Positions 14,894-23,830 of a DNA stretch of 36,105 bases are shown one piece after another. This stretch comes from Deltaproteobacteria bacterium (GTDB taxonomy: Bacteria; Desulfobacterota; DSM-4660; Desulfatiglandales; Desulfatiglandaceae), in assembly GCA_021737425.1 (NCBI GenBank), contig JAIPDZ010000008.1, positions 1 through 36,105 of the forward strand, written 5' to 3'. The position numbers were made by a program, and so were the translations under genes. How positions within the stretch are numbered: position 1 is the first letter of the stretch; every line of letters starts with the position of its first letter. The notes below the pieces were generated by a model. That model saw nothing but the letters and a program-made list of their open reading frames with translations, did not search any database and was not told the DNA's origin.

Positions 14894-17692
14894 ATGGACT
14901 ACAAGCAGACATTGAACCTACCCAAGACAGCTTTTCCCATGAAGGCCAACCTAATCCATAAAGAGCCCGAGATGATCGCAAAATGGGATGAAGAGGATCT
15001 TTATCAGGTTATTCGCAAGACCTCCAAGGGACGAAAGCCATACATGCTTCACGACGGCCCCCCCTATGCAAACGGACATATCCATATGGGTACCGCCTTT
15101 AATAAGGTCCTCAAGGACATCATTATCAAGTCAAAGCAGATGGCTGGTTTTGACACCCCGTATGTGCCGGGATGGGACTGCCACGGCCTACCCATCGAAC
15201 ACAAAGTGGATGGGGAACTCGGTCCCAAAAAGAAAGAGATGACCCAGGCGCAAATCAGAGGATTCTGTAGACGGTATGCTGAAAAGTACATTGACATTCA
15301 GCGGAATGAATTTAAACGCCTCGGCGTTCTGGGGGAGTGGGACAATCCCTATCTGACCATGAATTTTCCGTTCGAAGCCACCATTGTAAGAGAATTTGGG
15401 AAATTCGCATTAAACGGCAGCCTCGTCAGAAGCAAAAAGCCCATCTACTGGTGTACCTCCTGTCAGACCGCGCTGGCCGAGGCAGAGGTGGAATACGAGG
15501 CGCACAGCTCCCCTTCCATCTTTGTAAAGTTCCCCATGATTTCAGACCTGTCGAATCTGGACCCTCTATTTAAAGGAAGATCGGTGTCCATCGTCATCTG
15601 GACCACTACGCCATGGACCCTCCCTGCCAACCTGGCCATTGCCCTTCACCCGGATTTTGAGTATGCGGCGGTAGAGACTGATGGGGGTGACATCATGATC
15701 CTTGCCGAGGGCCTCGTGGATAGTTGCATGCAGAAATTCGGCATGGAACCCTATCAGGTGGTAAAACGCCTCAAGGCGGCGGATTTGGAGCATTTACAGG
15801 CGAGGCATCCCCTGTACGACCGCTCGTCCGTGATCGTGTTGGCTCCGTATGTGACCCTGGAGGCGGGTACCGGATGCGTGCATACGGCGCCGGGACACGG
15901 ACGTGAAGATTATGAAACCGGGCTTGAATACAATTTGGATGTGTATTCACCGGTGGATGGAGCGGGGCGCTTCACTCCGGAGGTGGAGTTTTTCGCGGGG
16001 ATGGAGGTGTTTGCAGCCAACCGGGCGGTCAACGACAAACTGACCCAAGTGGGGGCCCTCTTAAAGGAGGAAGAGATCATCCACGAATATCCCCACTGCT
16101 GGCGATGCAAAAAACCGGTCATTTTCCGATCCACTGAACAGTGGTTTATCTCCATGGAAAAAAACGGGCTCAGAGAGAAGGCCCTCAATGCCATCCGGAG
16201 AGTCAACTGGATTCCGTCGTGGGGTCGGGAGCGGATCTATAACATGATTGCCAATCGTCCGGATTGGTGTATATCCCGGCAACGCTCCTGGGGAGTACCC
16301 ATTACGGTATTTTTCTGTGCAGCGTGCGGCGAGGTGGTTATCTCCCAGGAGATCATCGACCACATTACGGCAATGGTGGAGACATCAGGTGCGGATATCT
16401 GGTTCACTGCGTCGGAAAGAGAACTCTTGCCGCCTGGCACCCGGTGCCCTGGGTGTGGCTCTGAGCGGTTCCAAAAAGAGACCGATATCCTGGATGTGTG
16501 GTTTGACTCCGGGGTCAGTTATGCCGCGGTAATGGAGCAAAGGGATTATCTAAACAGCCCCTCGGACCTCTACCTCGAGGGAAGCGACCAGCACAGAGGC
16601 TGGTTTCACAGCTCGCTCCTGTGCTCTGTGGGGACAAGAGGGGAGGCCCCTTACCGCAACGTGCTTACCCACGGGTTTGTGGTGGACGGCGCCGGCAAGG
16701 CCATGCACAAATCGGCGGGAAATGTCATCGCCCCGGAGGAACTGATCAAGAGTTACGGCGCGGAAATCCTGAGACTTTGGGTGGCTGCCGAAGACTACCG
16801 GGACAATATCCGACTATCCCAAGAGATCCTGCAGCGGCTCACCGAGGCCTATCGTCGCATTCGAAATACCTGTCGGTACCTCCTGGGAAATCTGAATGAT
16901 TTCAACCCCGAGACCGATGCCGTTCCCTACGAGGACATGGAAGAGCTGGATCAATGGGCACTGAACCGCCTTTGGGAATTGAACGACCGTTTACTCAAGG
17001 CGTATGACGCATTCGAATTCCACCGCGTTTACCACAACCTCCACAATTTCTGCGCACTGGATTTATCCTCCTTCTATCTCGATATCATAAAAGACCGGCT
17101 GTATACGTCGGCCGAACAGGCCGCCATCAGGAGATCCGCCCAGACCGCCATGAACGCCATCCTGGAGACCCTGGTCAGGCTTATGGCGCCTATTCTTTCC
17201 TTTACGGCCGACGAGATCTGGCAATACATGAAAGCGGAGGATGCCCCCTTAAGTGTCCATGCAGACGTGTTCCAACGGTTGGATGATCAACACAGAAATA
17301 AGGCCCTGGCCCAGCGCTGGGAGGATGTGGTGGCGGTTCGAAGAGAAGTGACCAAGGCCTTGGAACTGGCCCGAAAGGAGAAAACGGTCGGGCATCCCCT
17401 GGATGCGGCCATCATACTGGGCCTATCCCCGGAATTAATGGAAAAATTGATGCGGTACAGGGACCAACTGAGATCCATTTTTATCGTCTCAGACGTCACC
17501 TTGATCCCTCTGGACGAACTGAAAGAGGGGATGGAAAGTGAAAATCTCCCGGGGGTAAAGGTGCTGGTGTTGCCCTCTTCGGAACCTAAGTGTGAACGCT
17601 GCTGGGTGCACGACCCCACCGTGGGTCAAACCCCTGAACATCCCACTCTCTGTAATCGATGCCGAAACGTACTAAGCGAAATTACCGGGTAA
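14894..17692 (+). CDS. ileS: isoleucyl-tRNA synthetase
   Basis: 932 residues, bacterial IleS type. The class I HIGH motif is PYANGHIHMG (residues 57-66). The editing domain CP1 follows (WTTTPWTLPANLA, GTGCVHTAPGHG). The catalytic core has the RSTEQWFI and WCISRQRSWGVPI motifs. At the usual KMSKS position the sequence is AMHKS (603-607), keeping the second lysine but changing the first. A C-terminal zinc finger (CERCW...CNRC) closes the protein. It charges tRNA-Ile with ATP and isoleucine. The TAA overlaps an in-frame ATG of lspA, and the genes form ileS-lspA-lgt. Confidence 0.98.
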   Translation: MDYKQTLNLPKTAFPMKANLIHKEPEMIAKWDEEDLYQVIRKTSKGRKPYMLHDGPPYANGHIHMGTAFNKVLKDIIIKSKQMAGFDTPYVPGWDCHGLPIEHKVDGELGPKKKEMTQAQIRGFCRRYAEKYIDIQRNEFKRLGVLGEWDNPYLTMNFPFEATIVREFGKFALNGSLVRSKKPIYWCTSCQTALAEAEVEYEAHSSPSIFVKFPMISDLSNLDPLFKGRSVSIVIWTTTPWTLPANLAIALHPDFEYAAVETDGGDIMILAEGLVDSCMQKFGMEPYQVVKRLKAADLEHLQARHPLYDRSSVIVLAPYVTLEAGTGCVHTAPGHGREDYETGLEYNLDVYSPVDGAGRFTPEVEFFAGMEVFAANRAVNDKLTQVGALLKEEEIIHEYPHCWRCKKPVIFRSTEQWFISMEKNGLREKALNAIRRVNWIPSWGRERIYNMIANRPDWCISRQRSWGVPITVFFCAACGEVVISQEIIDHITAMVETSGADIWFTASERELLPPGTRCPGCGSERFQKETDILDVWFDSGVSYAAVMEQRDYLNSPSDLYLEGSDQHRGWFHSSLLCSVGTRGEAPYRNVLTHGFVVDGAGKAMHKSAGNVIAPEELIKSYGAEILRLWVAAEDYRDNIRLSQEILQRLTEAYRRIRNTCRYLLGNLNDFNPETDAVPYEDMEELDQWALNRLWELNDRLLKAYDAFEFHRVYHNLHNFCALDLSSFYLDIIKDRLYTSAEQAAIRRSAQTAMNAILETLVRLMAPILSFTADEIWQYMKAEDAPLSVHADVFQRLDDQHRNKALAQRWEDVVAVRREVTKALELARKEKTVGHPLDAAIILGLSPELMEKLMRYRDQLRSIFIVSDVTLIPLDELKEGMESENLPGVKVLVLPSSEPKCERCWVHDPTVGQTPEHPTLCNRCRNVLSEITG

Positions 17693-18156
17693 TGGTCTGG
17701 ACCACATTCCTGGTTGTGGCCCTGGACCAAATTTCCAAATGGTGGGTCACCCAGCGATTGCAGATCTATGAATCCTTCCCGGTCATAGAGGGGGTATTTG
17801 ACCTGGTCCATATCCGCAACCGGGGGATGGCCTTCGGATTGTTGAACGGCCCCCATGTTGACTTCAGGTTCTGGTTCCTTCTGCTGGCGAGTCTAACGGC
17901 GGTCGCTATCCTGCTGATCTGGTTCTTTAGGCTCAAGACCGGAGATACCTGGACCACCCTTGCAATCTCCCTGATCCTGGGGGGAGCCGTCGGAAACCTC
18001 ATCGACCGGATCCGGTACCGAGAAGTGGTGGATTTTCTCGATTTCTATTTCCGGTCCTATCACTGGCCGGCATTTAATGTGGCTGATGCGGCCATAACCG
18101 CGGGCACCTGTCTTTTGGTGATCACACTGGTTTTCAGGCGTCCACACGGCGAGTGA
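17659..18156 (+). CDS. lspA: lipoprotein signal peptidase (signal peptidase II)
   Basis: 165 residues with four membrane helices. Motifs: ALDQISKWW, NRGMAFGLL, GGAVGNLIDRIRYREVVDF with catalytic D116, and PAFNVADAAIT with catalytic D143. It cleaves the signal peptide of diacylated prolipoproteins in the inner membrane, after Lgt. Two starts are possible: 17659, giving a basic N-terminus (KRTKRNYR) of normal length and overlapping ileS by 34 nt, or the ATG at 17692 within TAATG. I prefer the first because DQISK then falls at the usual distance from the N-terminus. Neither has a good ribosome binding site. Confidence 0.95.
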   Translation: MPKRTKRNYRVMVWTTFLVVALDQISKWWVTQRLQIYESFPVIEGVFDLVHIRNRGMAFGLLNGPHVDFRFWFLLLASLTAVAILLIWFFRLKTGDTWTTLAISLILGGAVGNLIDRIRYREVVDFLDFYFRSYHWPAFNVADAAITAGTCLLVITLVFRRPHGE

Positions 18157-18171
18157 GGCAATGGGACCCCT

Positions 18172-18936
18172 ATGTTTCCCGATCTGTTTTCCATAGGCCC
18201 TTTCACCCTGCACACCTATGGCCTCTTTGTGGCCATGGGTTTTTTTGCGGCCATCATGGTGACCCTTACACTGGGCAAGGCAGAGGGTCTGGATCCCAAA
18301 CAGATAACCGATATGGGGTTTTATATCATTCTGGCCGCAATCCTGGGGTCAAGGGCCATGTATGTGCTCATGAATTTTTCCCACTATATGGATCGGCCCC
18401 TGGACAGTTTCAAGATATGGGAAGGCGGTCTGGTTTTCTCTGGAGGAATCGTGGCCGCGCTGTTAACCGTCATCGCGTATGTCAAAAGACACCGGCTTTC
18501 CTTTTTGCGAATCGGGGATTTGTGGGCGCCGGGTCTGGCCCTGGGCCAGGGGATCGGCCGTATCGGGTGTCTCATGGCCGGGTGCTGTTATGGCAGGCCC
18601 ACCAATGGGGATTGGGGCATCGTGTTTACCAACCCCCGGGCCCTGGCCCCCTTACATATTCCCCTCCATCCCACTCAGATCTATGCATCGCTCAGCGGTT
18701 TCCTCTTGTTTGGCATCCTGCTGTTCATAAGAAAAAAGAAGCAGTTTCAGGGACAGGTAGTTGTCTGGTTTTTGATCCTTCACAGCACGGCAAGGCTGTT
18801 TATGGAACGGTTTCGCGGAGATGACAGGGGCATGCTGCTGGGCAGCGAGATGACTCTCACCCAGGGGCTTACCCTGCTGATTTTGGTGGGTGCAATTGTC
18901 GCTCTCTTCGTGCTGAAGCGAAAAAGACCCCTCTGA
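18172..18936 (+). CDS. lgt: prolipoprotein diacylglyceryl transferase
   Basis: 254 residues, polytopic membrane protein. The Lgt signature GQGIGRIGCLMAGCCYG lies at about residues 126-142, with HTYGLF near the N-terminus, GGLVFSGGI, HPTQIYASL and RLFMERFRGD further on. It transfers diacylglycerol from phosphatidylglycerol to the lipobox cysteine, the step before LspA, whose gene is 15 nt upstream. Several lipoproteins in this window are presumable substrates. The frame at 18153-18824 is a shadow. Confidence 0.97.
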   Translation: MFPDLFSIGPFTLHTYGLFVAMGFFAAIMVTLTLGKAEGLDPKQITDMGFYIILAAILGSRAMYVLMNFSHYMDRPLDSFKIWEGGLVFSGGIVAALLTVIAYVKRHRLSFLRIGDLWAPGLALGQGIGRIGCLMAGCCYGRPTNGDWGIVFTNPRALAPLHIPLHPTQIYASLSGFLLFGILLFIRKKKQFQGQVVVWFLILHSTARLFMERFRGDDRGMLLGSEMTLTQGLTLLILVGAIVALFVLKRKRPL

Positions 18937-19030
18937 CCCCCCCTTTTTGTGACAATCCTCACACCGTCCTGAGATTTACCGCCACCCCTCCAGGCCTGTA
19001 ATCCCCAGGAATTTTTTCAAAACATGGAAT

Positions 19031-20464
19031 TTATCCCTTTTGTCCGGCCTGTGCATTCTGCTTGTTCCGGATATGGGCCACTGCCTTGTCGATCCTTTGG
19101 ATGACCACATTCTGACCCAGGACCGCCATGATTTCAAATAGGCCCGGACTGGCGGTTTTACCTGTGAGGGCCATTCGTAAGGGTTGGGCAATCTTTTTTA
19201 ATTGAATCCCGTTTTCGTCCAGGAAGGCCGCAAACGCTTCCTCAAGTGCATTCTGGTCGAATCGGGATAATGAAGACAATTTGTCTCGCAACCTTATGAG
19301 GAGATTCGCCACATCCGGTGTTAGGAATTTCGTTTCCCCTTTTTCCTCATATTGTATTTCCTTTTCAAAGCAGAATCGGGCCCCTTCGGCCATATCCACC
19401 AGGGTCTTGCTCCTGGGCTTGAGCAGGGGAACCACGTCTTGGAGCCGTTGGGAATCTATGTCTCGGAGACCCAGGTTCTGGAGGAAAGGACCGAGCTCCC
19501 GGGCCAGGGTCTGATCCGGGGTTTCCCGAATGTACCTGGCATTTAGATCCAGAAGTTTTTCTGCATTAAAGATCCCGGCCGCCTTTCCCACGTGAGAGAG
19601 GGAAAATTTCTCGACAAGTTCATCCAAGGAAAACTTCTCCTGATCGCCATAGGACCAGCCGAGCCGGGCCAGGGCATTGAGCAGGGCATGGGGCAGGTAG
19701 CCCATGTCCCTATATGTCAGGACAGATGTGGCACCGTGCCGCTTGCTCAGCCGGGTCTTATCCGGGCCCAGAATCATGGGTAGGTGGCCGTATTGGGGAA
19801 GAGGCTCTCCCAAGGCCTTATAGATAAGGATCTGTCTCGGGGTGTTGTTGACATGATCATCCCCCCTGATGACGTGCGTGATATTGAGATCGATGTCGTC
19901 GGCCACGACTGCCAGGTGATAGGTGGGACTGCCGTTTGAACGACGAATGATCAGATCGTCCAGTTCCTCATTCTGGAATGTAATGGCCCCCTTGATCAGA
20001 TCTTTGAATCGGGTGGCGCCTGAAAGGGGTGTTTTGAGCCTGACCACGGCTTCTGCCTTGGGACCCAGGCCCAGTTCTCTGCATCTGCCATCGTACTTGG
20101 GCTTCAGCCCTTTTTGCATTGCCGCCTTTCGCCTTTTCTCCAGCTCCTCGGGCGTACAGTGGCAATAATAGGCCTGTCCCCTGTCCAACAAGCGATCAAT
20201 TACCGCATTGTAGATATCATACCGCCTTGATTGAAAATAGGGTCCTTCATCCCAGGTCAGCCCCAGCCACGACATGGATTCCAGGATCGCCTGGGTGGCC
20301 TCTGGTGAGGATCTTTGCACATCCGTATCTTCGATTCTGAGGATGAACTTCCCCCCTTTTTGTCTCGCATACAGCCAGTTAAAAAGAGCCGTTCTGGCTC
20401 CTCCAATGTGGAGGTAGCCGGTGGGGCTGGGTGGAAAACGGGTGATGATCTGTTCTGTTGACAT
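19031..20464 (-). CDS. gltX: glutamyl-tRNA synthetase
   Basis: 477 residues, class Ic. The HIGH-type motif is PSPTGYLHIGGARTALFNWL (about 11-30). THVIRGDDHVNNTPRQI and DKTRLSKRHGATSV (KMSKS-like LSKRH) follow. The C-terminal anticodon-binding domain ends AVAHIRNKQN. The peptide region CHCTPEELEKRRKAA lies within the catalytic insert. It charges tRNA-Glu, one of which is encoded at 1465-1542. It follows the 353-residue unknown gene after 82 nt on the same strand and converges with lgt. I cannot tell from motifs whether it also misacylates tRNA-Gln. Confidence 0.97.
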   Translation of the reverse strand: MSTEQIITRFPPSPTGYLHIGGARTALFNWLYARQKGGKFILRIEDTDVQRSSPEATQAILESMSWLGLTWDEGPYFQSRRYDIYNAVIDRLLDRGQAYYCHCTPEELEKRRKAAMQKGLKPKYDGRCRELGLGPKAEAVVRLKTPLSGATRFKDLIKGAITFQNEELDDLIIRRSNGSPTYHLAVVADDIDLNITHVIRGDDHVNNTPRQILIYKALGEPLPQYGHLPMILGPDKTRLSKRHGATSVLTYRDMGYLPHALLNALARLGWSYGDQEKFSLDELVEKFSLSHVGKAAGIFNAEKLLDLNARYIRETPDQTLARELGPFLQNLGLRDIDSQRLQDVVPLLKPRSKTLVDMAEGARFCFEKEIQYEEKGETKFLTPDVANLLIRLRDKLSSLSRFDQNALEEAFAAFLDENGIQLKKIAQPLRMALTGKTASPGLFEIMAVLGQNVVIQRIDKAVAHIRNKQNAQAGQKG

Positions 20465-20546
20465 GGGTGATCAAAAACCTCCTTGTTAGGGAATCAGGGT
20501 CCCCGGACTGGGGCAGGTGTAAAAGAAGGAATCTCTGCGAAACGGG

Positions 20547-21608
20547 TCACGCATCAGGGGCATAGACCCAGCTGTAGGGGATAGGGTTGGCTGACAAGGC
20601 ATCCAGCTTGGGATGAAGCAGTTCCTGGTTGAGCCTGAGCCAGTTGTAGGCGGGTCTCAGTTTCCTGAGCCTCCCGTCTTCCGGGGGCATGGAATGGCGC
20701 GTATGGGTATAAGGGGCCTCGAGTACGGCCAGAAAGTTCTTCCCTTCCGGGTGGAGATAGCACCTTTCGAGAAAATCCGCCTCCACGTTTTCGCGCTGGG
20801 CCAAGGCATTTACCTGCTCTCGAGTCAACTGGATCAAAAAAAACTTGGAGATGCCCCGCTCCGAATACCGGTACAGGGTTCGGGACTCGGAACTGGAGAC
20901 AAAGGTGGTGGTGATACAGTTCAGCTGCCGTAACAGCTGTGCGGCAATAAGTCCCGCAGTTCGTCTGCCTCCCACGCTGTGATGACATCCATAATATTCG
21001 AAAAGCTTGTTCTGGAGTATCCTGGCCTGCTCATCGCCATTTTCATACAGATTATGCTGAATGTACCGAAGCCATTTGGCCAGGTCTTCGGCCGCATCCG
21101 CAATGGGCCAATCGATTTTTACGTGGAAATGGGTTAATGAATATCTGTTTTTTTTCTTCACAGAGGGATCCGGTTGAATGAGCAGGGCATAGTCGATATC
21201 CAGCAATCCTTCCAGAAAATCAAGGAACCGCTGGCTTTCAAAATAACGCAGATTTTGATAAAATCGTTTGTAAATGGTAAAGTTGGCATGGTAGCGTAGA
21301 TTCTGTTTGATGACCCTGTTTTCCGGGAAGAAGCGGATATAGTTTTTGAGGTTGCTGCTTACCACATCCTCGCACATGATCACGAGAAAGGTGTTAAAGA
21401 ATTCCGATTCCTTTTCCATTTTCTTGGATTTCGGTTTCAGCTCCTTTTTGTCCACAAATCGGAAGGGAATATCATGTGTCTGAAAATTATGGTAGGAATC
21501 CACGAGCGAGATTTTCATCAATTTCCGTTCAAGGGCATCTCTCAGGATCTCGTAGATGGATCGTCGGATCTTTTTATAATAATTGAGGCGTTCTCTGTAT
21601 ATCCACAT
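20547..21608 (-). CDS. uncharacterised 353-residue protein
   Basis: I do not recognise this protein. It is basic and rich in aromatic residues, with no signal peptide or membrane helix. Stretches of note: a basic helical N-terminus (YRERLNYYKKIRRSIYEILRDALERK), RFFPENRVIKQNLRYHANFTIYKRFYQNLRY (two parts), a segment TFVSSSESRTLYRYSERGISKFFLIQLTREQVNALA, and a C-terminus HTRHSMPPEDGRLRKLRPAYNW and NPIPYSWVYAPDA. The long uninterrupted frame and its own promoter (-35 at 21733) argue that it is expressed. It precedes gltX by 82 nt, so the two may be co-transcribed. The ATG at 21606-21608 has no good ribosome binding site; Met31 is an alternative start. Confidence 0.75.
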   Translation of the reverse strand: MWIYRERLNYYKKIRRSIYEILRDALERKLMKISLVDSYHNFQTHDIPFRFVDKKELKPKSKKMEKESEFFNTFLVIMCEDVVSSNLKNYIRFFPENRVIKQNLRYHANFTIYKRFYQNLRYFESQRFLDFLEGLLDIDYALLIQPDPSVKKKNRYSLTHFHVKIDWPIADAAEDLAKWLRYIQHNLYENGDEQARILQNKLFEYYGCHHSVGGRRTAGLIAAQLLRQLNCITTTFVSSSESRTLYRYSERGISKFFLIQLTREQVNALAQRENVEADFLERCYLHPEGKNFLAVLEAPYTHTRHSMPPEDGRLRKLRPAYNWLRLNQELLHPKLDALSANPIPYSWVYAPDA

Positions 21609-21709
21609 GGTCTTATTAAGGTAGTCTTTTTCGATCCACCCGCCCCCACTGTATTACGGGGATAGGGGATAAGCCGTCCTGGGGTACTGTTGACAAAATA
21701 TCTGTATTC

Positions 21710-21738
21710 AAAATACCTGGAAAAGCCATAAGTGTCAA
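21710..21738 (-). promoter_or_regulatory. predicted promoter for the 353-residue gene and gltX
   Basis: On the minus strand TTGACA (21733-21738), 17-nt spacer, TATTTT (21710-21715). It would give a leader of about 95 nt before the ATG at 21608. Confidence 0.6.
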
Positions 21739-21833
21739 TAAAAAAAGGGAAATTGGCGCGTTTTGCCGGTAAATTGAGACCGGCTTGCCCCTCACGGGCA
21801 CATCGGTTCGCTCCGCATTTGCACAGCTGTATT

Positions 21834-21862
21834 TTGACAATGTATAAACCGGAAGATAAACT
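21834..21862 (+). promoter_or_regulatory. upstream one of two tandem promoters (P1)
   Basis: TTGACA (21834-21839), 17-nt spacer, TAAACT (21857-21862). Its -10 box is only 2 nt from the -35 box of P2. Confidence 0.6.
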
Positions 21863-21864
21863 TC

Positions 21865-21892
21865 TTGACAATGGAGGGACTTTTCATATACT
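21865..21892 (+). promoter_or_regulatory. downstream one of two tandem promoters (P2)
   Basis: TTGACA (21865-21870), 16-nt spacer, TATACT (21887-21892, 5 of 6). It lies about 58 nt before the yceD start and is the best-matching promoter for the fatty-acid operon. Confidence 0.65.
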
Positions 21893-21949
21893 TGCATGCT
21901 TTGGCTCCGGAGGCGGCACGTTGCCCATTGGGGGCGGACAGGGTTTTAG

Positions 21950-22486
21950 GTGATGATCATTGACCTCAGGCATATTTCACATGAGCCTCGCCGTTTCGAC
22001 TTCACGTTTCAACCCACCTGGTGGCAGAGTGAAGCTGTGGATGATCAGATCATAGGACCTGATGGCCCGCTGACCGTCCGGATGACCATCCATAAAGAAG
22101 GTACAAATTACGTTGTGGATGGTCAGTTGACCGGAAGGTTCAACGTTCGATGTGACCGATGTCTGGACCCCTATGCACTCGATCTGAAGCCCGATTTCAG
22201 GCTTGTTCTCGATGTGACATCTCCGGATTATGGTCAGGGAGAATACGAATTACTGCAGGAGGATCTGTCGGTCCGGTTCATTGACGACCTGCACCTGGAT
22301 GTGGATGACATGGTGCGGGAGCAGATTTACCTGTCGCTCCCCATAAAATATCTGTGTGGAGAGGATTGTGCCGGACTTTGTCCGGTGTGTGGCCGGAATC
22401 TCAATCAAGGCACTTGTTCATGTGAACGGGAAACCGGACATCCCGCCTTTTCAAAATTAAAAGATCTGAGATTGAATGAAGATTAG
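21950..22486 (+). CDS. YceD/DUF177 protein
   Basis: 178 residues. It has the family's cysteine layout: RCDRCLDPY (about 68-76) and a C-terminal CGEDCAGLCPVCGRNLNQGTC, probably a metal site. DUF177/YceD proteins are nearly always encoded just before rpmF; they are linked to 23S rRNA accumulation in plants and bacteria, but the biochemical role is not settled. The start is GTG at 21950 or the ATG directly after it. It opens the rpmF-plsX-fabG-acpP-fabF run behind two tandem promoters. Confidence 0.92.
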   Translation: MMIIDLRHISHEPRRFDFTFQPTWWQSEAVDDQIIGPDGPLTVRMTIHKEGTNYVVDGQLTGRFNVRCDRCLDPYALDLKPDFRLVLDVTSPDYGQGEYELLQEDLSVRFIDDLHLDVDDMVREQIYLSLPIKYLCGEDCAGLCPVCGRNLNQGTCSCERETGHPAFSKLKDLRLNED

Positions 22487-22578
22487 CCATAACTTTAACA
22501 AAAGCCATTAAGCCGCTGAATAGATAAGTAAAAATTATTTTTATGCCGGCGGAGATGGTGCTTAGAACGGAGTTAGAC

Positions 22579-22764
22579 ATGGCAGTACCCAAGAAGAAAA
22601 AGTCAAAGGCCAAACGGGACACGAGACGGTCCCATGATGCCATCACCCTGATCCACGGCACCACATGCCCTCAATGCCATGAGCCGGTTATGCCCCATCG
22701 GGTTTGCCCCGAGTGCGGCACCTACAGGGGAAGGACCCTACTGAAGACCGAAGAGAGTGCATAG
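22579..22764 (+). CDS. rpmF: 50S ribosomal protein bL32
   Basis: 61 residues from the ATG at 22579, with GGAG about 6 nt upstream. The start MAVPKKKKSKAKRDTRRS and the zinc-binding pairs CPQC (30-33) and CPEC (43-46) are diagnostic, so this is the zinc-binding C+ form. Its TAG overlaps the GTG start of plsX (TAGTG), coupling ribosome and phospholipid genes as in many bacteria. Confidence 0.97.
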   Translation: MAVPKKKKSKAKRDTRRSHDAITLIHGTTCPQCHEPVMPHRVCPECGTYRGRTLLKTEESA

Positions 22765-23768
22765 TGAAGATAGCAGTGGATGCCATGGGGGGGGATAATG
22801 CACCCGGCGTGGTGGTCCAGGGGGCAGTGGATGCAGCCTCCGAAAGTCAGACCCAAATCATACTCGTAGGACACGAACAGGTGGTGACCGAAGCCCTGGA
22901 TGGGCGTGCGGCCCGGCTTCCCATCACCGTGCACCATTGTGAAGAGATGGTGGAGATGGGAGAATCTCCACTCAAGGCCCTCAGGAAGAAGCGGGACACC
23001 TCCATCGGCGTGGCCTTTGATCTGGTGAAAAAAGGAAAGGCGGATGCAGTCATCAGTGCGGGCAATTCCGGGGCCACCCTGGCGGCGGGGGTTCTGACCC
23101 TGGGCCGGATGGAGGGGGTGGACCGGCCGGCCATTGCCAGCATTGTTCCGACGGATACCGGACCTGTGGTTCTCATCGATGTGGGTGCAAACGTGGATTG
23201 CAGGCCGGGCCATCTGCTTCAATTTGCAGCCATGGCCCATGCCTTTGCCACAGTGTGCCTCGGCATTCAGGATCCCAAGGTGGGGTTGTTGAGTATCGGC
23301 GAGGAGGGGTCTAAAGGGAATGAACAGGTTCGTCTGGCCCGGGAATTGTTCCAGGCGAGCCGACTCAATTTCATGGGGAATGTGGAGGGTCGCGATATCT
23401 TCGGCGGGAAGGCCCAAATTGTGGTATGCGACGGCTTTGTGGGAAATGTCGCTCTGAAGGTGACTGAAGGGGTTGTGGAGGCCATGACCCGTATGATGGA
23501 CAGAGAACTGAGCGGCTCTTTTTGGGGCCATATAACCAAGGCCGTTACCGGGAAGACATTGAGGCAAATCAGGCGTGAATTTGACTATGAGGAATATGGA
23601 GGGGCCCCGCTTCTGGGAATACGCGGGGTGGGCATGGTTTGTCATGGAGGGTCGTCTGCCAAGGCCATCAAAAACGCGGTTAAACTGGCGGCTCAATATG
23701 TGAACAGCGGTGTGTTGGACAAAATGAGCCTCCAGTTGAGCGCGGTCGGGGACCTGAGTGCCCTTTAA
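22764..23768 (+). CDS. plsX: phosphate acyltransferase PlsX
   Basis: 334 residues starting MKIAVDAMGGDNAPG from the GTG at 22764, which overlaps the rpmF stop. PlsX turns acyl-ACP and phosphate into acyl-phosphate for PlsY. Conserved segments: VHCEEMVEMGESPLKALRKK, SAGNSGATLAAGVLTLGRM, VLIDVGANVDCRPGHLLQFA, LLSIGEEGSKGNE, VVCDGFVGNVALKVTEG and GVGMVCHGGSSAKAI. Longer upstream frames run inside rpmF and are not used. A minus-strand frame opposite (22722-23696) is a shadow. The usual next genes, fabH and fabD, are absent and fabG follows after 62 nt. Confidence 0.97.
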   Translation: MKIAVDAMGGDNAPGVVVQGAVDAASESQTQIILVGHEQVVTEALDGRAARLPITVHHCEEMVEMGESPLKALRKKRDTSIGVAFDLVKKGKADAVISAGNSGATLAAGVLTLGRMEGVDRPAIASIVPTDTGPVVLIDVGANVDCRPGHLLQFAAMAHAFATVCLGIQDPKVGLLSIGEEGSKGNEQVRLARELFQASRLNFMGNVEGRDIFGGKAQIVVCDGFVGNVALKVTEGVVEAMTRMMDRELSGSFWGHITKAVTGKTLRQIRREFDYEEYGGAPLLGIRGVGMVCHGGSSAKAIKNAVKLAAQYVNSGVLDKMSLQLSAVGDLSAL

Positions 23769-23830
23769 CTCTATGGAGTTTGGCAGGACCCAATGCGTTG
23801 CAGAGGGGAATGATCTGGTGAGGATGAAAA

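Larger units (their letters stand above)
21609..21949. other. 341-bp divergent intergenic region
   Basis: No gene is supported here. It contains one predicted promoter for the minus-strand gene ending the region and two tandem predicted promoters for the plus-strand yceD-rpmF operon. A hairpin TGCCC-CTCAC-GGGCA near 21786-21800 has no T tract. Small minus-strand frames (for example 21616-21897) have no ribosome binding site or recognisable product. Confidence 0.7.

Noticed and set aside
18153-18824. 223-codon plus-strand frame overlapping lgt
   Set aside because: It is an alternative frame of lgt, which has the Lgt signature; composition is unlike a real protein.
22722-23696. 324-codon minus-strand frame opposite plsX
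   Set aside because: plsX is unambiguous on the other strand. The frame is His- and Pro-rich with no domain or ribosome binding site.
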